Origin: Lachnospiraceae bacterium
GTDB taxonomy: Bacteria > Bacillota > Clostridia > Lachnospirales > Lachnospiraceae
Length of the DNA: 45,082 bases
Direction of reading: 5' to 3'
NCBI GenBank assembly: GCA_910575555.1
Contig: CAJTFX010000035.1
Span: 1-45,082, forward strand
Under the pieces are notes generated by a model. It saw only the letters and a program-made list of their open reading frames with translations. It did not search any database and was not told where the DNA came from. Positions 1 through 8,568 of the stretch are shown here, piece after piece; within the stretch, counting starts at the first letter, position 1, and every line of letters starts with the position of its first letter. Both the position numbers and the translations under genes were made by a program.

Positions 1-106
1 TCTGTTAGAACAACAGGGTTTATAAGTGCTTGAGCCGTATGAGGGGAAACTCTCACGTACGGTTCTTAGGGGGGAAGGCGGTAGTAATACCGCTGACCTA
101 CCCGAC
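1..106 (+). ncRNA. Group II intron, 3' end (domains V and VI)
   Basis: Only the last part of the intron lies in the window. Positions 32-65 form a classical domain V hairpin beginning GAGCCGTATGAG with a GAAA loop and closing with ACGGTTC. Positions about 69-103 fold as domain VI: a G-run (69-74) pairs with CCTACCC, an inner stem 78-83/88-93 carries a GTAA loop, and A96 is the natural bulged branch-point adenosine. The intron probably ends at GAC (104-106). The intron-encoded reverse transcriptase should lie upstream, outside the window. The open frame runs through the intron end by chance, so the apparent start inside it is not used. Structure seen in sequence; exact splice site inferred. 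Confidence 0.88.
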
Positions 107-1168
107 CAGCTTATCGAAAACAAGCAGAAATTCATTGGGCAGATTATGACGAGCAAATCCCCGGTCAGAAGCTGTGAGGACATAGACGAAGCGGCTCTCA
201 CTTATGCCGAGGTGAAAGCTCTGGCAACGGGCAATCCCTACATAAAAGAAAAGATGGATTTAGATATTCAGGTATCCAAGCTAAAGCTGTTAAAGGCGAA
301 CCACACCAGCCAGAAGTACCGCTTAGAGGACAATATCGTGAAGCATTACCCGGTGCAGATAGCCGCCATGAAGGAACGCCTTGCGGGGTATCGTGCCGAC
401 ATTCAGACCTATGCACAGAATAAATTCCCGGACAAGGACACTTTCTCCATTAAAATCGGAAACCGGGTATATACGGACAAAAAGGAAGCCGGGGCAGCAC
501 TGATTGATATGTGCCGGAGCGCAAAACAGCCGAATATGGCAGTCACAATCGGGGAGTATCAGGGGTTCAAGATGAGCGTTTCCTTCGATTCGTTCTTTTC
601 CAAGTTTACGGTGAATTTAAAAGGCAGCATCAGCCATGAGGTGGAAATTGGCACTGATCCGTTGGGGAATTTGCAGAGGTTAAGCAACGCTTTAGAGGGC
701 ATGACCGGGAGAATGGAAACAGTGGCACAGAAACTGGAGAACGTGGAGCATCAGCTTGAAACCGCAAAGGTGGAGGTCACAAAGCCATTCGCACAGGAAA
801 CGGAGCTTGCGGAGAAACTGGAACGCCTGACAGAGCTAAATGCCCTGTTAAACATGGACGAAAAGGGCGGCGATGGGATTGATATGGACGATGAGCCGGA
901 GAATGACGGGGAACAGGAGGAACTTGATACAGAGGAAATGGGGCGTGATGCGGAAGCGGTGGCGGATGCGCCTTTCAGACCGCAGGTGAACCGGGCAGTA
1001 TCGGAGAAGGTGGCGGAGCATGGGAAGGAGAGGATGTTAGCCGACAGTCCGAGAGGGCGCATTTCCGTAAAAGAGAAACTTGCCGAGATGCGTGAGAGGG
1101 CATATGGGCAGAAACAGCCGGAAAAGCCGGATATTTCAAAAGGTAAAGGAAAAGAGGAAAGTTTATAA
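107..1168 (+). pseudogene. 3' exon of ICE helicase/DNA methylase-like protein, split by group II intron
   Basis: This is the C-terminal ~353 residues of a much larger protein, beginning right after the intron end with QLIENKQKF. The sequence resembles the C-terminal region of the very large SNF2-helicase/N6-methylase proteins of Tn1549-like ICEs, but the catalytic domains are upstream of the window. Visible parts are an alpha/beta region (about residues 100-200 of the exon), a coiled coil (about 215-290), an acidic stretch rich in D and E, and a basic tail with the motif GRISVKEKLAEMR (nt 1055-1093). If the intron splices, a full protein may still be made; otherwise the gene is broken. It lies 10 nt before the next gene, in one operon. 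Confidence 0.7.
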
Positions 1169-1178
1169 GGAGGGCAAA

Positions 1179-2015
1179 ATGGAAACAGCAGGACAGAACA
1201 CAAAACAGGTCATGGAGGAAAATGACGCATTAAAGCAGCTTATGGAGCTGCTGAACCAGCAGAACATGAACGAGCAGTCACAGGATTTTATGGGGGTTTT
1301 CTGGTATGTGGCGGGTATGCAGGTGCAGCTTGCCGCAATGGTGGATGAATTACAGGGTGTCCGGGAGCAGCTTTCGCAGATGCAGGAGAAACAGCCGAAG
1401 TCCGTTACGGAGAACCTTATGGAGAAAATATCCCACCTTCAGGAGAAAGTCACAAGCCTGTCGGAACGTCTGACAGCGGTAAGAAACCGTCTGGTGGAAA
1501 CAGCAGCGCAGGCGGTCAGCACTTTTAAGGAAAAAGGCAGGGCGGAGATGTGCAAGGTTCTCCAGAAAGGAATCTCCGGCGTGAAGTCCATGCTTTCCGG
1601 CTACCGGGAACGTCTGGTTGACGTGATGACGGACTGTGAAAAGACAGCCAACCAGATTGACAGCATCGGGGATGAATTGAAACAGATTGGGAACAGCGTT
1701 TCCAACGTGGGCAGGCTGTTAGCCGGGAAAGGAACGAAAGAGGCATCGGACGAAAAGCCGGGTGTCGGTCTGACGAGGGCGGTCAACACGCCTGTAAAAA
1801 AGGCAGTGGAGAACCTGCGGAAGAAGATTAACGGGGCGGATCAGGCGTTTGAAAAGCTGGATCGGCTCTCTGCCCGTCTGGATGCCGGGAAGGAAGCGGA
1901 GAAAGGAGGGCGGGTGTCCGTAAAGGATAAGCTGTCGCAGATGAAGGAAAAGGCGGGACAGCAGAAAAAAGCGCCGGAGCCGGATAAGGCAAAAAGCAAA
2001 GAGGAATGTTTATAA
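1179..2015 (+). CDS. ICE coiled-coil protein, DUF6674-like
   Basis: A 278-residue protein whose start ATG at 1179 sits just after a strong AAGGAGGG site at 1168-1175. An upstream in-frame start overlapping the previous gene has no such site. It is mostly alpha-helical. The N-terminal half (residues about 10-60) has a glutamine-rich helix and FMGVFWYVAGMQVQ, followed by long coiled coils (about 60-240). It resembles the DUF6674 family found beside helicase/methylase genes in Firmicutes ICEs; function unknown. The C-terminus carries GRVSVKDKLSQMK (nt 1908-1946), the same tag as its two neighbours. A strong hairpin terminator lies between it and the next gene. Family name recalled, moderately sure. 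Confidence 0.75.
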   Translation: METAGQNTKQVMEENDALKQLMELLNQQNMNEQSQDFMGVFWYVAGMQVQLAAMVDELQGVREQLSQMQEKQPKSVTENLMEKISHLQEKVTSLSERLTAVRNRLVETAAQAVSTFKEKGRAEMCKVLQKGISGVKSMLSGYRERLVDVMTDCEKTANQIDSIGDELKQIGNSVSNVGRLLAGKGTKEASDEKPGVGLTRAVNTPVKKAVENLRKKINGADQAFEKLDRLSARLDAGKEAEKGGRVSVKDKLSQMKEKAGQQKKAPEPDKAKSKEECL

Positions 2016-2043
2016 AAATATCAGCGAATAAAAATATCCAAAG

Positions 2044-2080
2044 AGGGGGCAGACAGGGAAACTTATCTGCCCCCTGTTTT
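2044..2080 (+). terminator. Strong hairpin terminator inside the ICE operon
   Basis: A perfect 10-bp stem, AGGGGGCAGA (2044-2053) with TCTGCCCCCT (2066-2075), has a 12-nt loop and is followed by GTTTTT. It separates the DUF6674-like gene from the polyvalent protein gene. It may end the upstream message or attenuate read-through into the 4.6-kb gene. Confidence 0.8.
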
Positions 2081-2106
2081 TATGGAGGAAAAGGAGAGAT
2101 AACCAT

Positions 2107-5100
2107 ATGGCAGATGCAAAAACTGAAAAACAGAAAGTAAAAGAGATAACGGACAGGCTGGAGGAAGGCTTGAAGGAGCTGTTTGAAGGGGAGAAATATA
2201 AAAGCTACCTGAACACCATGTCAAAATTCCACAATTACAGCGCAAACAATATCCAGCTCATAGAGGAACAATGCCCGGATGCGACATACGTTGCCGGGTA
2301 CAAGGCATGGCAGAGGAATTTTGAACGCCATGTAAATAAGGGCGAGAGGGGTATCCGTATCCTTGCGCCTGCGCCTTATAAAATCAAAGAGGAACAGGAG
2401 AAGATTGATCCGGTAACGAATGAGCCTGTGCTTGACCGGGACGGGATGCCCGTCATGGAGGAAGTGGAGATAAAGATACCCGCCTTTCGTGTCGTGACAG
2501 TGTTCGACTATTCGCAGACGGACGGGAAAGAGCTTCCCGGACTTGGCGTGAATGAACTGCATGGAAATGTGGAGCGTTATCAGGATTTTATGGAAGCGTT
2601 AGAGAGGGTTTCCCCTGTCCCAATCCGATATGAGGAAATGGAGGGTGACAGGAAAGGATATTTTATTGATTTAAGCCGCCCTATCGCCATTAAAGAGGGC
2701 ATGAGCGAAGCGCAGACCGCAAAGACCGGAGTCCATGAAGTGGCGCACGCAAAGCTCCATGCAAGGGAAGCGGAGCAGGATACGGAGAAAGCAGTCTATA
2801 AAGACCGGGAAACCAAAGAAGTGGAAGCCGAGAGCATCGCCTATACCGTATGTCAGCATTTCGGGATTGACACGTCCGATTATTCTTTCGGGTATATCGC
2901 CGGGTGGAGCAGCGGAAAAGAGATGCCGGAGCTGAAATCTTCCCTCGACACCATACGCCGGACTTCCTCGGAACTGATAAAGGGGATTGAAGCGCAGCTT
3001 CTGGAGATTGAAAAGGAACGTGCCGCAGAACAGTCACAGGAGGACATTATCCTGCTTGTGTCGAATACAGACCGTTCCGAATATGACCTTTTGAATATTA
3101 AAGGCATGGAGAGGACGGAAATATTTAATCTGCTGTCTGCCATGAAAGACGATGACAGGCAGAATGTGGAAGCCTACCTTGAAAGAGCCGGGGCATGGGT
3201 AACGCTGCTTGCCAATGAACGGAGCGAGGAAGTAGAAGAATACCATTTAGACTATGCCTATGATACGGATACCCATGAGATAACGGATTTTAAGGCGTTG
3301 CAGGAAGAACGGGAAAGGGCGAATGTTCCGATTGAATATGGCGATGTGATTGTGAGAATCTCCACACCGGACAGCGGGGAATATGAAACCATAAAAATTG
3401 TAGATATGCAGTCAGAAGTGGCAAATGTTTTATATGCCATACCATTTTTGGAAGAAAATGAGTGGAATGGTAATGTGTTGGATTATCTGCAGGAGAGAGG
3501 TTTGGAGTTTGTGCCGATTATGAGAAGCGGCGGTTTGAATGACGGGTATCCGCAGTTTTATGATTTTGATGTGGATATGAGCGAATGGGAAGTGCATACT
3601 GCTTCGGAGCTTCCGGCAACGGTACAGGCGGAGCAGCTCATTAACCGCATGGAATTTCACAGGTCGGTATATGACAGCGATGAGCGCAATCTGATTATGA
3701 ACCATGCGTATAAGCTGGATGATATGTATAAGACCACTTCCCTTGCACATTCCCTTGCGGAGCAGAAAGACGATTTACCTCTGCTTTGGGAAACAATCAG
3801 GGTAGCAGAGGAAGAAATTGACGCTCTCCCGGACGGTATGGTGGGATTGTCGCAGATGCACGAATACGGGTATTCTTGGGATGAAATGCTCCCTCTGACA
3901 AAGGACAGGGCAACGGAGTTGTTCAGGGAGGATGTGTCGGTGTACCAGCTCCACGCAGACGGTTCAGAAACGCTTGTAGAGGACAGGGCGGCATTGCAGG
4001 AGCATGACGGGCTGTTCGGCGTGGAAAAAGGCGATTGGAACGCTTATAAGGAATACCAGTCCATGAAGCAGGAATTGGAGGACAGCGAGCCTAACCGGGA
4101 AGCACAGCTTTTATATGGCAATGAGGGAAGGTATGGCATCTATCAGCTTAAAGATTCAGCGGAAACAAGGGATATTCGCTTTATGGATATGGATTACCTT
4201 GAAAAAGAAGGAATCCCGGTTTCCAGAGAGAATTACACCCTTGTCTATACCGGGGAGCTTACGGAGGGCATGAGTCTTGAGGATATTTATACCAAGTTCA
4301 ACATAGACCACCCGGCAGATTTTACCGGGCATTCCCTTTCTGTGAGTGACGTGGTGGTGCTGCATCAGGACGGGAAGAACACGAGCCATTATGTGGATTC
4401 TGTTGGTTACAGGGAGATACCGGAGTTTACAAAGGAGCTTTCGGTATCGGCGGAAATCAGCACAGAAAAAGATGCGGCTAGGGATGAAGTTACGGAAATC
4501 CCGGCAGAAGCAGCGGAAGAACATACAGCGGCAGAAAATACAATGGCAGAGCCAGACAATGACAAAGTTTCCTATTATGTCATTGAGGATTTATCCACTT
4601 GGGCGGAGAACAGCCCGGAAAAAAGCAGGCTGGAGCGTTTTGAGAGCCTTCCGGAAGCAATGGCGAAATTCACAGAGTACCGGGGAAAGGAAACAGAGGA
4701 CAAGCCGGATATGGCGAGGGCAACTTTGGGATTTAGCGTCAATGGCAGCGAATTTGACCTGATTCACGTCAGAAACCATGAAAACTGTCTGTCACTGGAT
4801 TTTACGCACAGCAGGACGGCAGAGGAAAGCAGCCGCTTCATGGAGGATTTGCAGACTTTAAATCACGAGGTCGGCTTTGACAAGGTACGGGTTCACCGGG
4901 AAATGTCACCGGAGGAAATCAAGGATTTTGTGAAACAGCGGTTTGAGTACCAGCTAAAGAGCAGCGGTCTTGACGATATTTCCCTTTATATGGACAGGTT
5001 TGATGCCCTCTATGAACAGGGGAAAATGGAACATCTCATGCCAACAGCCAACCAGAAGCACATCGTGGAAGATGTACCGTTTACGGAGTGGGAAAACCCG

Positions 5101-6717
5101 TACATAGATACCCAAAATCAGGCGGTAGACAGGGCGGAAACAGAACTTGCCTTCCGTCTGGCAGACCGTTATATCAGTATTCAGGAAGCCACTGAGGGGT
5201 ATGATTATACAATTTACGATATGAATTACCGGGAACTGGACGGGGGCGTATATGACAATCCGGACATAACAATCAGACAGGCGCTTGACGAGATTGTGAC
5301 GGATTTGAAAGAGCCGATGCACAGGAGTGAACTGGAGGGAAATATTCACACCTATGATGAACTGATACCGATTGATTATGACGAACTGACAGAGAAAGCG
5401 GAGCAGGAAGCAAAACATGGGATTGAAAACCGTATCCGGAAGGATGCGGAGGAACGTAAGGCGGTGGCAGACTTTAAAGCCAGGACAGAGGAATTATTTC
5501 ATGGCATCAATGGGCAGTCGCAGGAGGATATAGAACTGAGTGTCTACGCTTATTTGCAGTCCAAAATTGATGAGTATGGGATAAATATAGAGCTTGTTGA
5601 TGCAGCAGTATCCGGAAGCCGGTGCAGAGGTTTAGAGGAAGCTGCTTCTGACCTTGACGTGGTGGTGGAGTACCGGGGAAGGGAAAGCGAAGATGACCTG
5701 TTCAATGCCTTTAACGAGGACGGTTTTACAATCGGCGGCGTTAAGGTAGACATCAATCCTATTACGGAGGGCAAGACTGGAACGCTTGGGGAATATCTTC
5801 CGGGTGTGGAAGCCTATCTTGAGGAAAAACGTGCCGCCATGCAGGAGAAAGCCGCAGAGCAGTCACAGGAGGGAAAACAGACGGTTGTTACCCTTACAGT
5901 GGCGGAGTGCGGGGAGTTTCACAATCTCGGAGAATACCATGAGAATATCGTAGGCGTGGAGGAAGCAATCGCCATTTTCAACCGGATACCACCGGATAGG
6001 ATGAATGGTATCCCAAGCATCGGCATCAATATCCACACAGAAGGAACAGAAAGTTATGAGGACACGCAGATGGATATTGTTTCGGGCGGAGTTGCAGACT
6101 TGGAGTTTTTAGATTATGTGCCGGATATTACAGACAATCCGAAGGCGATAGAGGTTATTGAGGAGCTGATCGACAAGCTGCCGGACATTGAGGTGCGGGG
6201 TTCTCTGGAAAAGTGGCAGGCGGCTTTCCTTGCTGCGGAGATAGACCAGTTATCGTATGATTTTGACACTTACCAGTACAATCATACGGTGGAGGACAGG
6301 GAAGCGCAGATAGCGAATATTACAGAGGACATTAGGAACGGGAATACCGGGTATCTGAATGATTTTCTCAATGCGCTCATTTCAGACAGTATCCGGGAAG
6401 GAATGGCGGATATTTTCGGGAAAGGGACAGAACTTGATGACAGTGAGAGCGTCCAGACCGCAAGGAAGGCGAAGGAGCTGTTAGATAAGCTGGCAGAATA
6501 CAAACCGCTTGCAAAGATTGAGGAACTGGAAGAATGTAACTATAACATGATTGATAACGTCCTGAACAATGAGAAGCCAAAAGAAGAAAAGCAAGCAGGC
6601 AGAATTTCCATAAAGGAAAAGCTGGCGGAGAAAAAGGCGGTCATCGAGCAGAAGGATAAGGCAGAAAGAGAAGTCCCGGAAAAGGGAACGGAGAAAAAAT
6701 CGGAGAGGGAGATATAA
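2107..6717 (+). CDS. Large multidomain polyvalent ICE protein (ArdC-like / HExxH / YodL-like / nucleotidyltransferase-like)
   Basis: 1536 residues; the start ATG follows GGAGGAAAAGGAGAG. Residues about 1-130 resemble an ArdC-type N-terminal ssDNA-binding/antirestriction domain. H210-E-V-A-H214 is a zinc-metallopeptidase HExxH motif with conserved context after it. About 575-775 resembles the YodL domain (repeated YQL motifs). About 1160-1220 looks like a Pol-beta-type nucleotidyltransferase: GSR at 1170-1172, D1182-L-D1184, and a third acidic residue at D1215. The tail has GRISIKEKLAEKK (nt 6598-6636). Known context: such fusions in phages and conjugative elements are called polyvalent proteins, thought to enter the recipient and counter host defences. 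Domain order is seen; the anti-defence role is inferred. Confidence 0.8.
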   Translation: MADAKTEKQKVKEITDRLEEGLKELFEGEKYKSYLNTMSKFHNYSANNIQLIEEQCPDATYVAGYKAWQRNFERHVNKGERGIRILAPAPYKIKEEQEKIDPVTNEPVLDRDGMPVMEEVEIKIPAFRVVTVFDYSQTDGKELPGLGVNELHGNVERYQDFMEALERVSPVPIRYEEMEGDRKGYFIDLSRPIAIKEGMSEAQTAKTGVHEVAHAKLHAREAEQDTEKAVYKDRETKEVEAESIAYTVCQHFGIDTSDYSFGYIAGWSSGKEMPELKSSLDTIRRTSSELIKGIEAQLLEIEKERAAEQSQEDIILLVSNTDRSEYDLLNIKGMERTEIFNLLSAMKDDDRQNVEAYLERAGAWVTLLANERSEEVEEYHLDYAYDTDTHEITDFKALQEERERANVPIEYGDVIVRISTPDSGEYETIKIVDMQSEVANVLYAIPFLEENEWNGNVLDYLQERGLEFVPIMRSGGLNDGYPQFYDFDVDMSEWEVHTASELPATVQAEQLINRMEFHRSVYDSDERNLIMNHAYKLDDMYKTTSLAHSLAEQKDDLPLLWETIRVAEEEIDALPDGMVGLSQMHEYGYSWDEMLPLTKDRATELFREDVSVYQLHADGSETLVEDRAALQEHDGLFGVEKGDWNAYKEYQSMKQELEDSEPNREAQLLYGNEGRYGIYQLKDSAETRDIRFMDMDYLEKEGIPVSRENYTLVYTGELTEGMSLEDIYTKFNIDHPADFTGHSLSVSDVVVLHQDGKNTSHYVDSVGYREIPEFTKELSVSAEISTEKDAARDEVTEIPAEAAEEHTAAENTMAEPDNDKVSYYVIEDLSTWAENSPEKSRLERFESLPEAMAKFTEYRGKETEDKPDMARATLGFSVNGSEFDLIHVRNHENCLSLDFTHSRTAEESSRFMEDLQTLNHEVGFDKVRVHREMSPEEIKDFVKQRFEYQLKSSGLDDISLYMDRFDALYEQGKMEHLMPTANQKHIVEDVPFTEWENPYIDTQNQAVDRAETELAFRLADRYISIQEATEGYDYTIYDMNYRELDGGVYDNPDITIRQALDEIVTDLKEPMHRSELEGNIHTYDELIPIDYDELTEKAEQEAKHGIENRIRKDAEERKAVADFKARTEELFHGINGQSQEDIELSVYAYLQSKIDEYGINIELVDAAVSGSRCRGLEEAASDLDVVVEYRGRESEDDLFNAFNEDGFTIGGVKVDINPITEGKTGTLGEYLPGVEAYLEEKRAAMQEKAAEQSQEGKQTVVTLTVAECGEFHNLGEYHENIVGVEEAIAIFNRIPPDRMNGIPSIGINIHTEGTESYEDTQMDIVSGGVADLEFLDYVPDITDNPKAIEVIEELIDKLPDIEVRGSLEKWQAAFLAAEIDQLSYDFDTYQYNHTVEDREAQIANITEDIRNGNTGYLNDFLNALISDSIREGMADIFGKGTELDDSESVQTARKAKELLDKLAEYKPLAKIEELEECNYNMIDNVLNNEKPKEEKQAGRISIKEKLAEKKAVIEQKDKAEREVPEKGTEKKSEREI

Positions 6718-6720
6718 GCT

Positions 6721-6924
6721 ATGGATAAATTTACAGTGGAAGAAATCAATTTGATGTGTGTGTTTGAGGGACAGGACAGGACGGGCATGATTGCCGACAT
6801 AAAGAACGTAATCCCCCACATACAGGACAGCGACATGGTGGAACTTGCCGGACAGGTCTTGGGGAAACTGGAAAATATGAGCGATGCGGAATTTGCAAAG
6901 GTGGCATTGGAAGCGGCGGAATGA
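6721..6924 (+). CDS. Transposon-transfer assisting (TTRAP-like) small protein
   Basis: A 67-residue acidic protein starting 3 nt after the stop of the polyvalent gene, so probably translationally coupled to it. The sequence MDKFTVEEINLMCVFEG and the helical remainder resemble the TTRAP family (transposon-transfer assisting proteins) found at this position in Tn1549-like ICEs. The molecular role is not known. No other domain or membrane segment is visible. Confidence 0.78.
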   Translation: MDKFTVEEINLMCVFEGQDRTGMIADIKNVIPHIQDSDMVELAGQVLGKLENMSDAEFAKVALEAAE

Positions 6925-6961
6925 TTAACACAAATCTTTTATAGCATTATTCGACATAACG

Positions 6962-6970
6962 TGTTATAAT
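6962..6970 (+). promoter_or_regulatory. Extended -10 promoter of small toxin-like locus
   Basis: TGTTATAAT matches an extended -10 (TGnTATAAT) with no good -35. It lies about 70 nt upstream of the 27-residue hydrophobic peptide gene. The same 9-mer occurs upstream of the second small hydrophobic gene at 43067. Confidence 0.6.
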
Positions 6971-7041
6971 TCTTTTAGTCAGATTAGAACGAGTAGGGAT
7001 AGTCTGCGGTTGTCCTTTCTGGAAACGGAAAGGAGGTCGGT

Positions 7042-7125
7042 ATGAATACGTTAGAAGTGCTTACGTTAGTGCTGGTGATTTTTACAGCCTTGACATACAT
7101 AGACAATAAACACAACCGCAAGTAA
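7042..7125 (+). CDS. Putative holin-like (type I) toxin peptide
   Basis: A 27-residue peptide, MNTLEVLTLVLVIFTALTYI then DNKHNRK. It has one hydrophobic helix followed by a short basic tail. ATG 7042 follows an excellent GGAAAGGAGG site (7028-7035). This fits the short 'putative holin-like toxin' family, whose members begin M-x4-LxLxL and end in charged residues; these are usually type I toxins controlled by an antisense RNA. A hairpin follows directly (7133-7163). The antisense RNA is not demonstrated here; the 7164-7320 region could hold it. Membrane toxicity is inferred from family resemblance. Confidence 0.6.
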   Translation: MNTLEVLTLVLVIFTALTYIDNKHNRK

Positions 7126-7132
7126 CGGAAAA

Positions 7133-7163
7133 GGCTATCCTCTACTGCGAATAGAGAATAGCC
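7133..7163 (+). terminator. Hairpin downstream of toxin-like peptide
   Basis: GGCTATCCTCTA pairs with TAGAGAATAGCC around a short loop and is followed by a T-rich stretch (7173-7183). It closes the small-peptide transcript. Confidence 0.65.
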
Positions 7164-7293
7164 AGTGATCCGTTTGTTTTTCTAAAATTGATTACTCGTT
7201 TCCGATTGAACAACCGTCGGACGTGCTAGAATCCTTCGGCTTCTAAGATGATTATAAACCAACACTGCGAATTTTGCAAGAGGGTTTAGGGAA

Positions 7294-7322
7294 TGGGGGT
7301 GCTTCGGCACTCCTATTTTTTT
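7294..7322 (+). terminator. Hairpin terminator with T-run
   Basis: GGGGTGC and GCACTCC pair around a TTCG loop and are followed by a run of T (7315-7322). It closes whatever is transcribed through 7170-7290. That region has no convincing protein gene and could hold an antisense or leader RNA. Confidence 0.65.
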
Positions 7323-7430
7323 GCAGATTTGTAGACTATATTACAGGAATATGGTCTTATCTGCAAGGATTTTTTTATGTTTTTTAAAACAAGGCAGAAA
7401 GGAATGGAGGGATTCCGCCGCCTTCGGCAT

Positions 7431-7498
7431 TGTGGGCAATGTGTATAACTTCCCGTCTTATGGAGCTGTGGGCAACACTGTTTGCAGGATGTGGGAAA
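7431..7498. repeat. Three TGTGGG(C/A)AA repeats in a gene-poor stretch
   Basis: TGTGGGCAA occurs at 7431 and 7467, and TGTGGGAAA at 7490. The surrounding 7323-7870 region has no gene I can support, only low-complexity C/T-rich sequence on the plus strand. The repeats could be protein-binding sites, for example replication or transfer related, but spacing is irregular (36 and 23 nt). Confidence 0.4.
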
Positions 7499-7841
7499 GC
7501 GATGCTTACAATTTATACACACCACCCCCGTGACCTTATATCTCTTTCACTGTATTTCCTTTCCACCTGTAACGCCCCGCTTTTTCTACATATTGCTTTC
7601 ATTTTTTTCTGACATACATTTTTCACTTTACCATCGTCTGCCTTTATTACCTCGCGCCTTTATCTTTTTGCTTTGCCGGATTCTCTCTGCCCAGCTCTCT
7701 GTCTTTTACTATCTGTTCTTTTTGCTGGATTCTCTCTCTGACACTCCTTGTATTCACTACCTTCTCTCCGTAAGTTTTTTCATACTCCACACAAGCTAAT
7801 TCATAATCCTGATTCTCCCTTTTTGCTGCATTGAGTTCAGA

Positions 7842-8422
7842 CAAAGGCGGCAGCGGCAATTTCTAAAAATCCAAAGGTATTGCTTCTTGTGCTTGTCTTT
7901 TCCTGCTTGCCGCGGTCATCGCCGGGGCGGTATCCTCCTGCTAACGAGGAACTCATTGCCGCCAATGACGATTACACCGCACCGGAAACAGCATTGCAGG
8001 CACAGATTGACCGCATAGAAAACGACTACCCCGATTATGACGAGTACCGCTACGATTTAGATCCCATCGGGCATGACCCTCATCAGCCCGCATCATACCT
8101 TACCGCCTTATTACAATACTTCAAGGCAGACAAGGTGCAGGGAGAATTCCCCTATGATTACTACATCTTAAACGTCAGCCTGACCAATGTCACCGTCAAC
8201 ACCGTGGCAAACAGCCTTCTCACCGCCGAACAGCTTGAAATGGACAACATCTATCTGCAAACCAAGGGCAGCAAGCCCCTGCTCTTTGGCGGCGGCTCCA
8301 TAGACGGCAGCCCCTCCACCGATTTAAGCGGCGTGGAGTTTGTGGACGGAGAACAGCAGGACAACCAAAACACCGTGGATATAGCACTTTCACAGGTGGG
8401 CAACCGACCAACGAGCGATTAG
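7842..8422 (+). pseudogene. Remnant of CD1108-type cell-wall hydrolase (T4SS-associated)
   Basis: The frame reads QTKAAAAISKNPKVLLLVLV (a membrane segment), then YDEYRYDLDPIGHDPHQPAS, then YDYYILNVSLTN, then KPLLFGGGS and STDLSGVEFVDG, and stops after ALSQVGN. These blocks, in this order, resemble the middle of CD1108-family mobile-element proteins, which have an N-terminal membrane anchor and a C-terminal CHAP or NlpC/P60 peptidoglycan hydrolase domain used in conjugation. The N-terminus is missing, an internal piece before YDYYIL seems deleted, and the catalytic domain is cut off at about 8404. Such a product could not hydrolyse the wall, so the ICE needs another copy for self-transfer. Confidence 0.7.
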
Positions 8423-8500
8423 AACGGCTCCTGCATCCTATGGATAAAGGCGGCAGTGGTTACCTTTTTAGATATTCCTGCTTGTTCCAAATTTTAGCTA

Positions 8501-8529
8501 TTGACATTTGGATTACAAAGTGTTATCTT
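8501..8529 (+). promoter_or_regulatory. Promoter and probable operator of blaI-blaR1-like operon
   Basis: TTGACA (8501-8506) and TATCTT (8524-8529) are 17 nt apart. The spacer carries the dyad TTACA-AAG-TGTTA (8513-8525), similar in style to the TACA/TGTA dyads bound by BlaI/MecI/CopY repressors, so autorepression is likely. Confidence 0.6.
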
Positions 8530-8568
8530 AAGTATAGAGTACAGATTGTCATCAAAGGAGGAAGTAAT

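Noticed and set aside
26-106. Translation start of the first gene inside the window at GTG 26
   Set aside because: This part is the end of a group II intron (domains V and VI), so the open frame through it is accidental.
7482-7799. Hydrophobic plus-strand frame in the gene-poor stretch after the toxin-like locus
   Set aside because: Low-complexity C/T-rich DNA gives runs of L, F and S; no ribosome site and no family resemblance.
7647-7859. Minus-strand 70-codon frame, hydrophilic and protein-like
   Set aside because: No ribosome site before the start and no recognisable family. It may be a remnant, but I could not support it as a gene.
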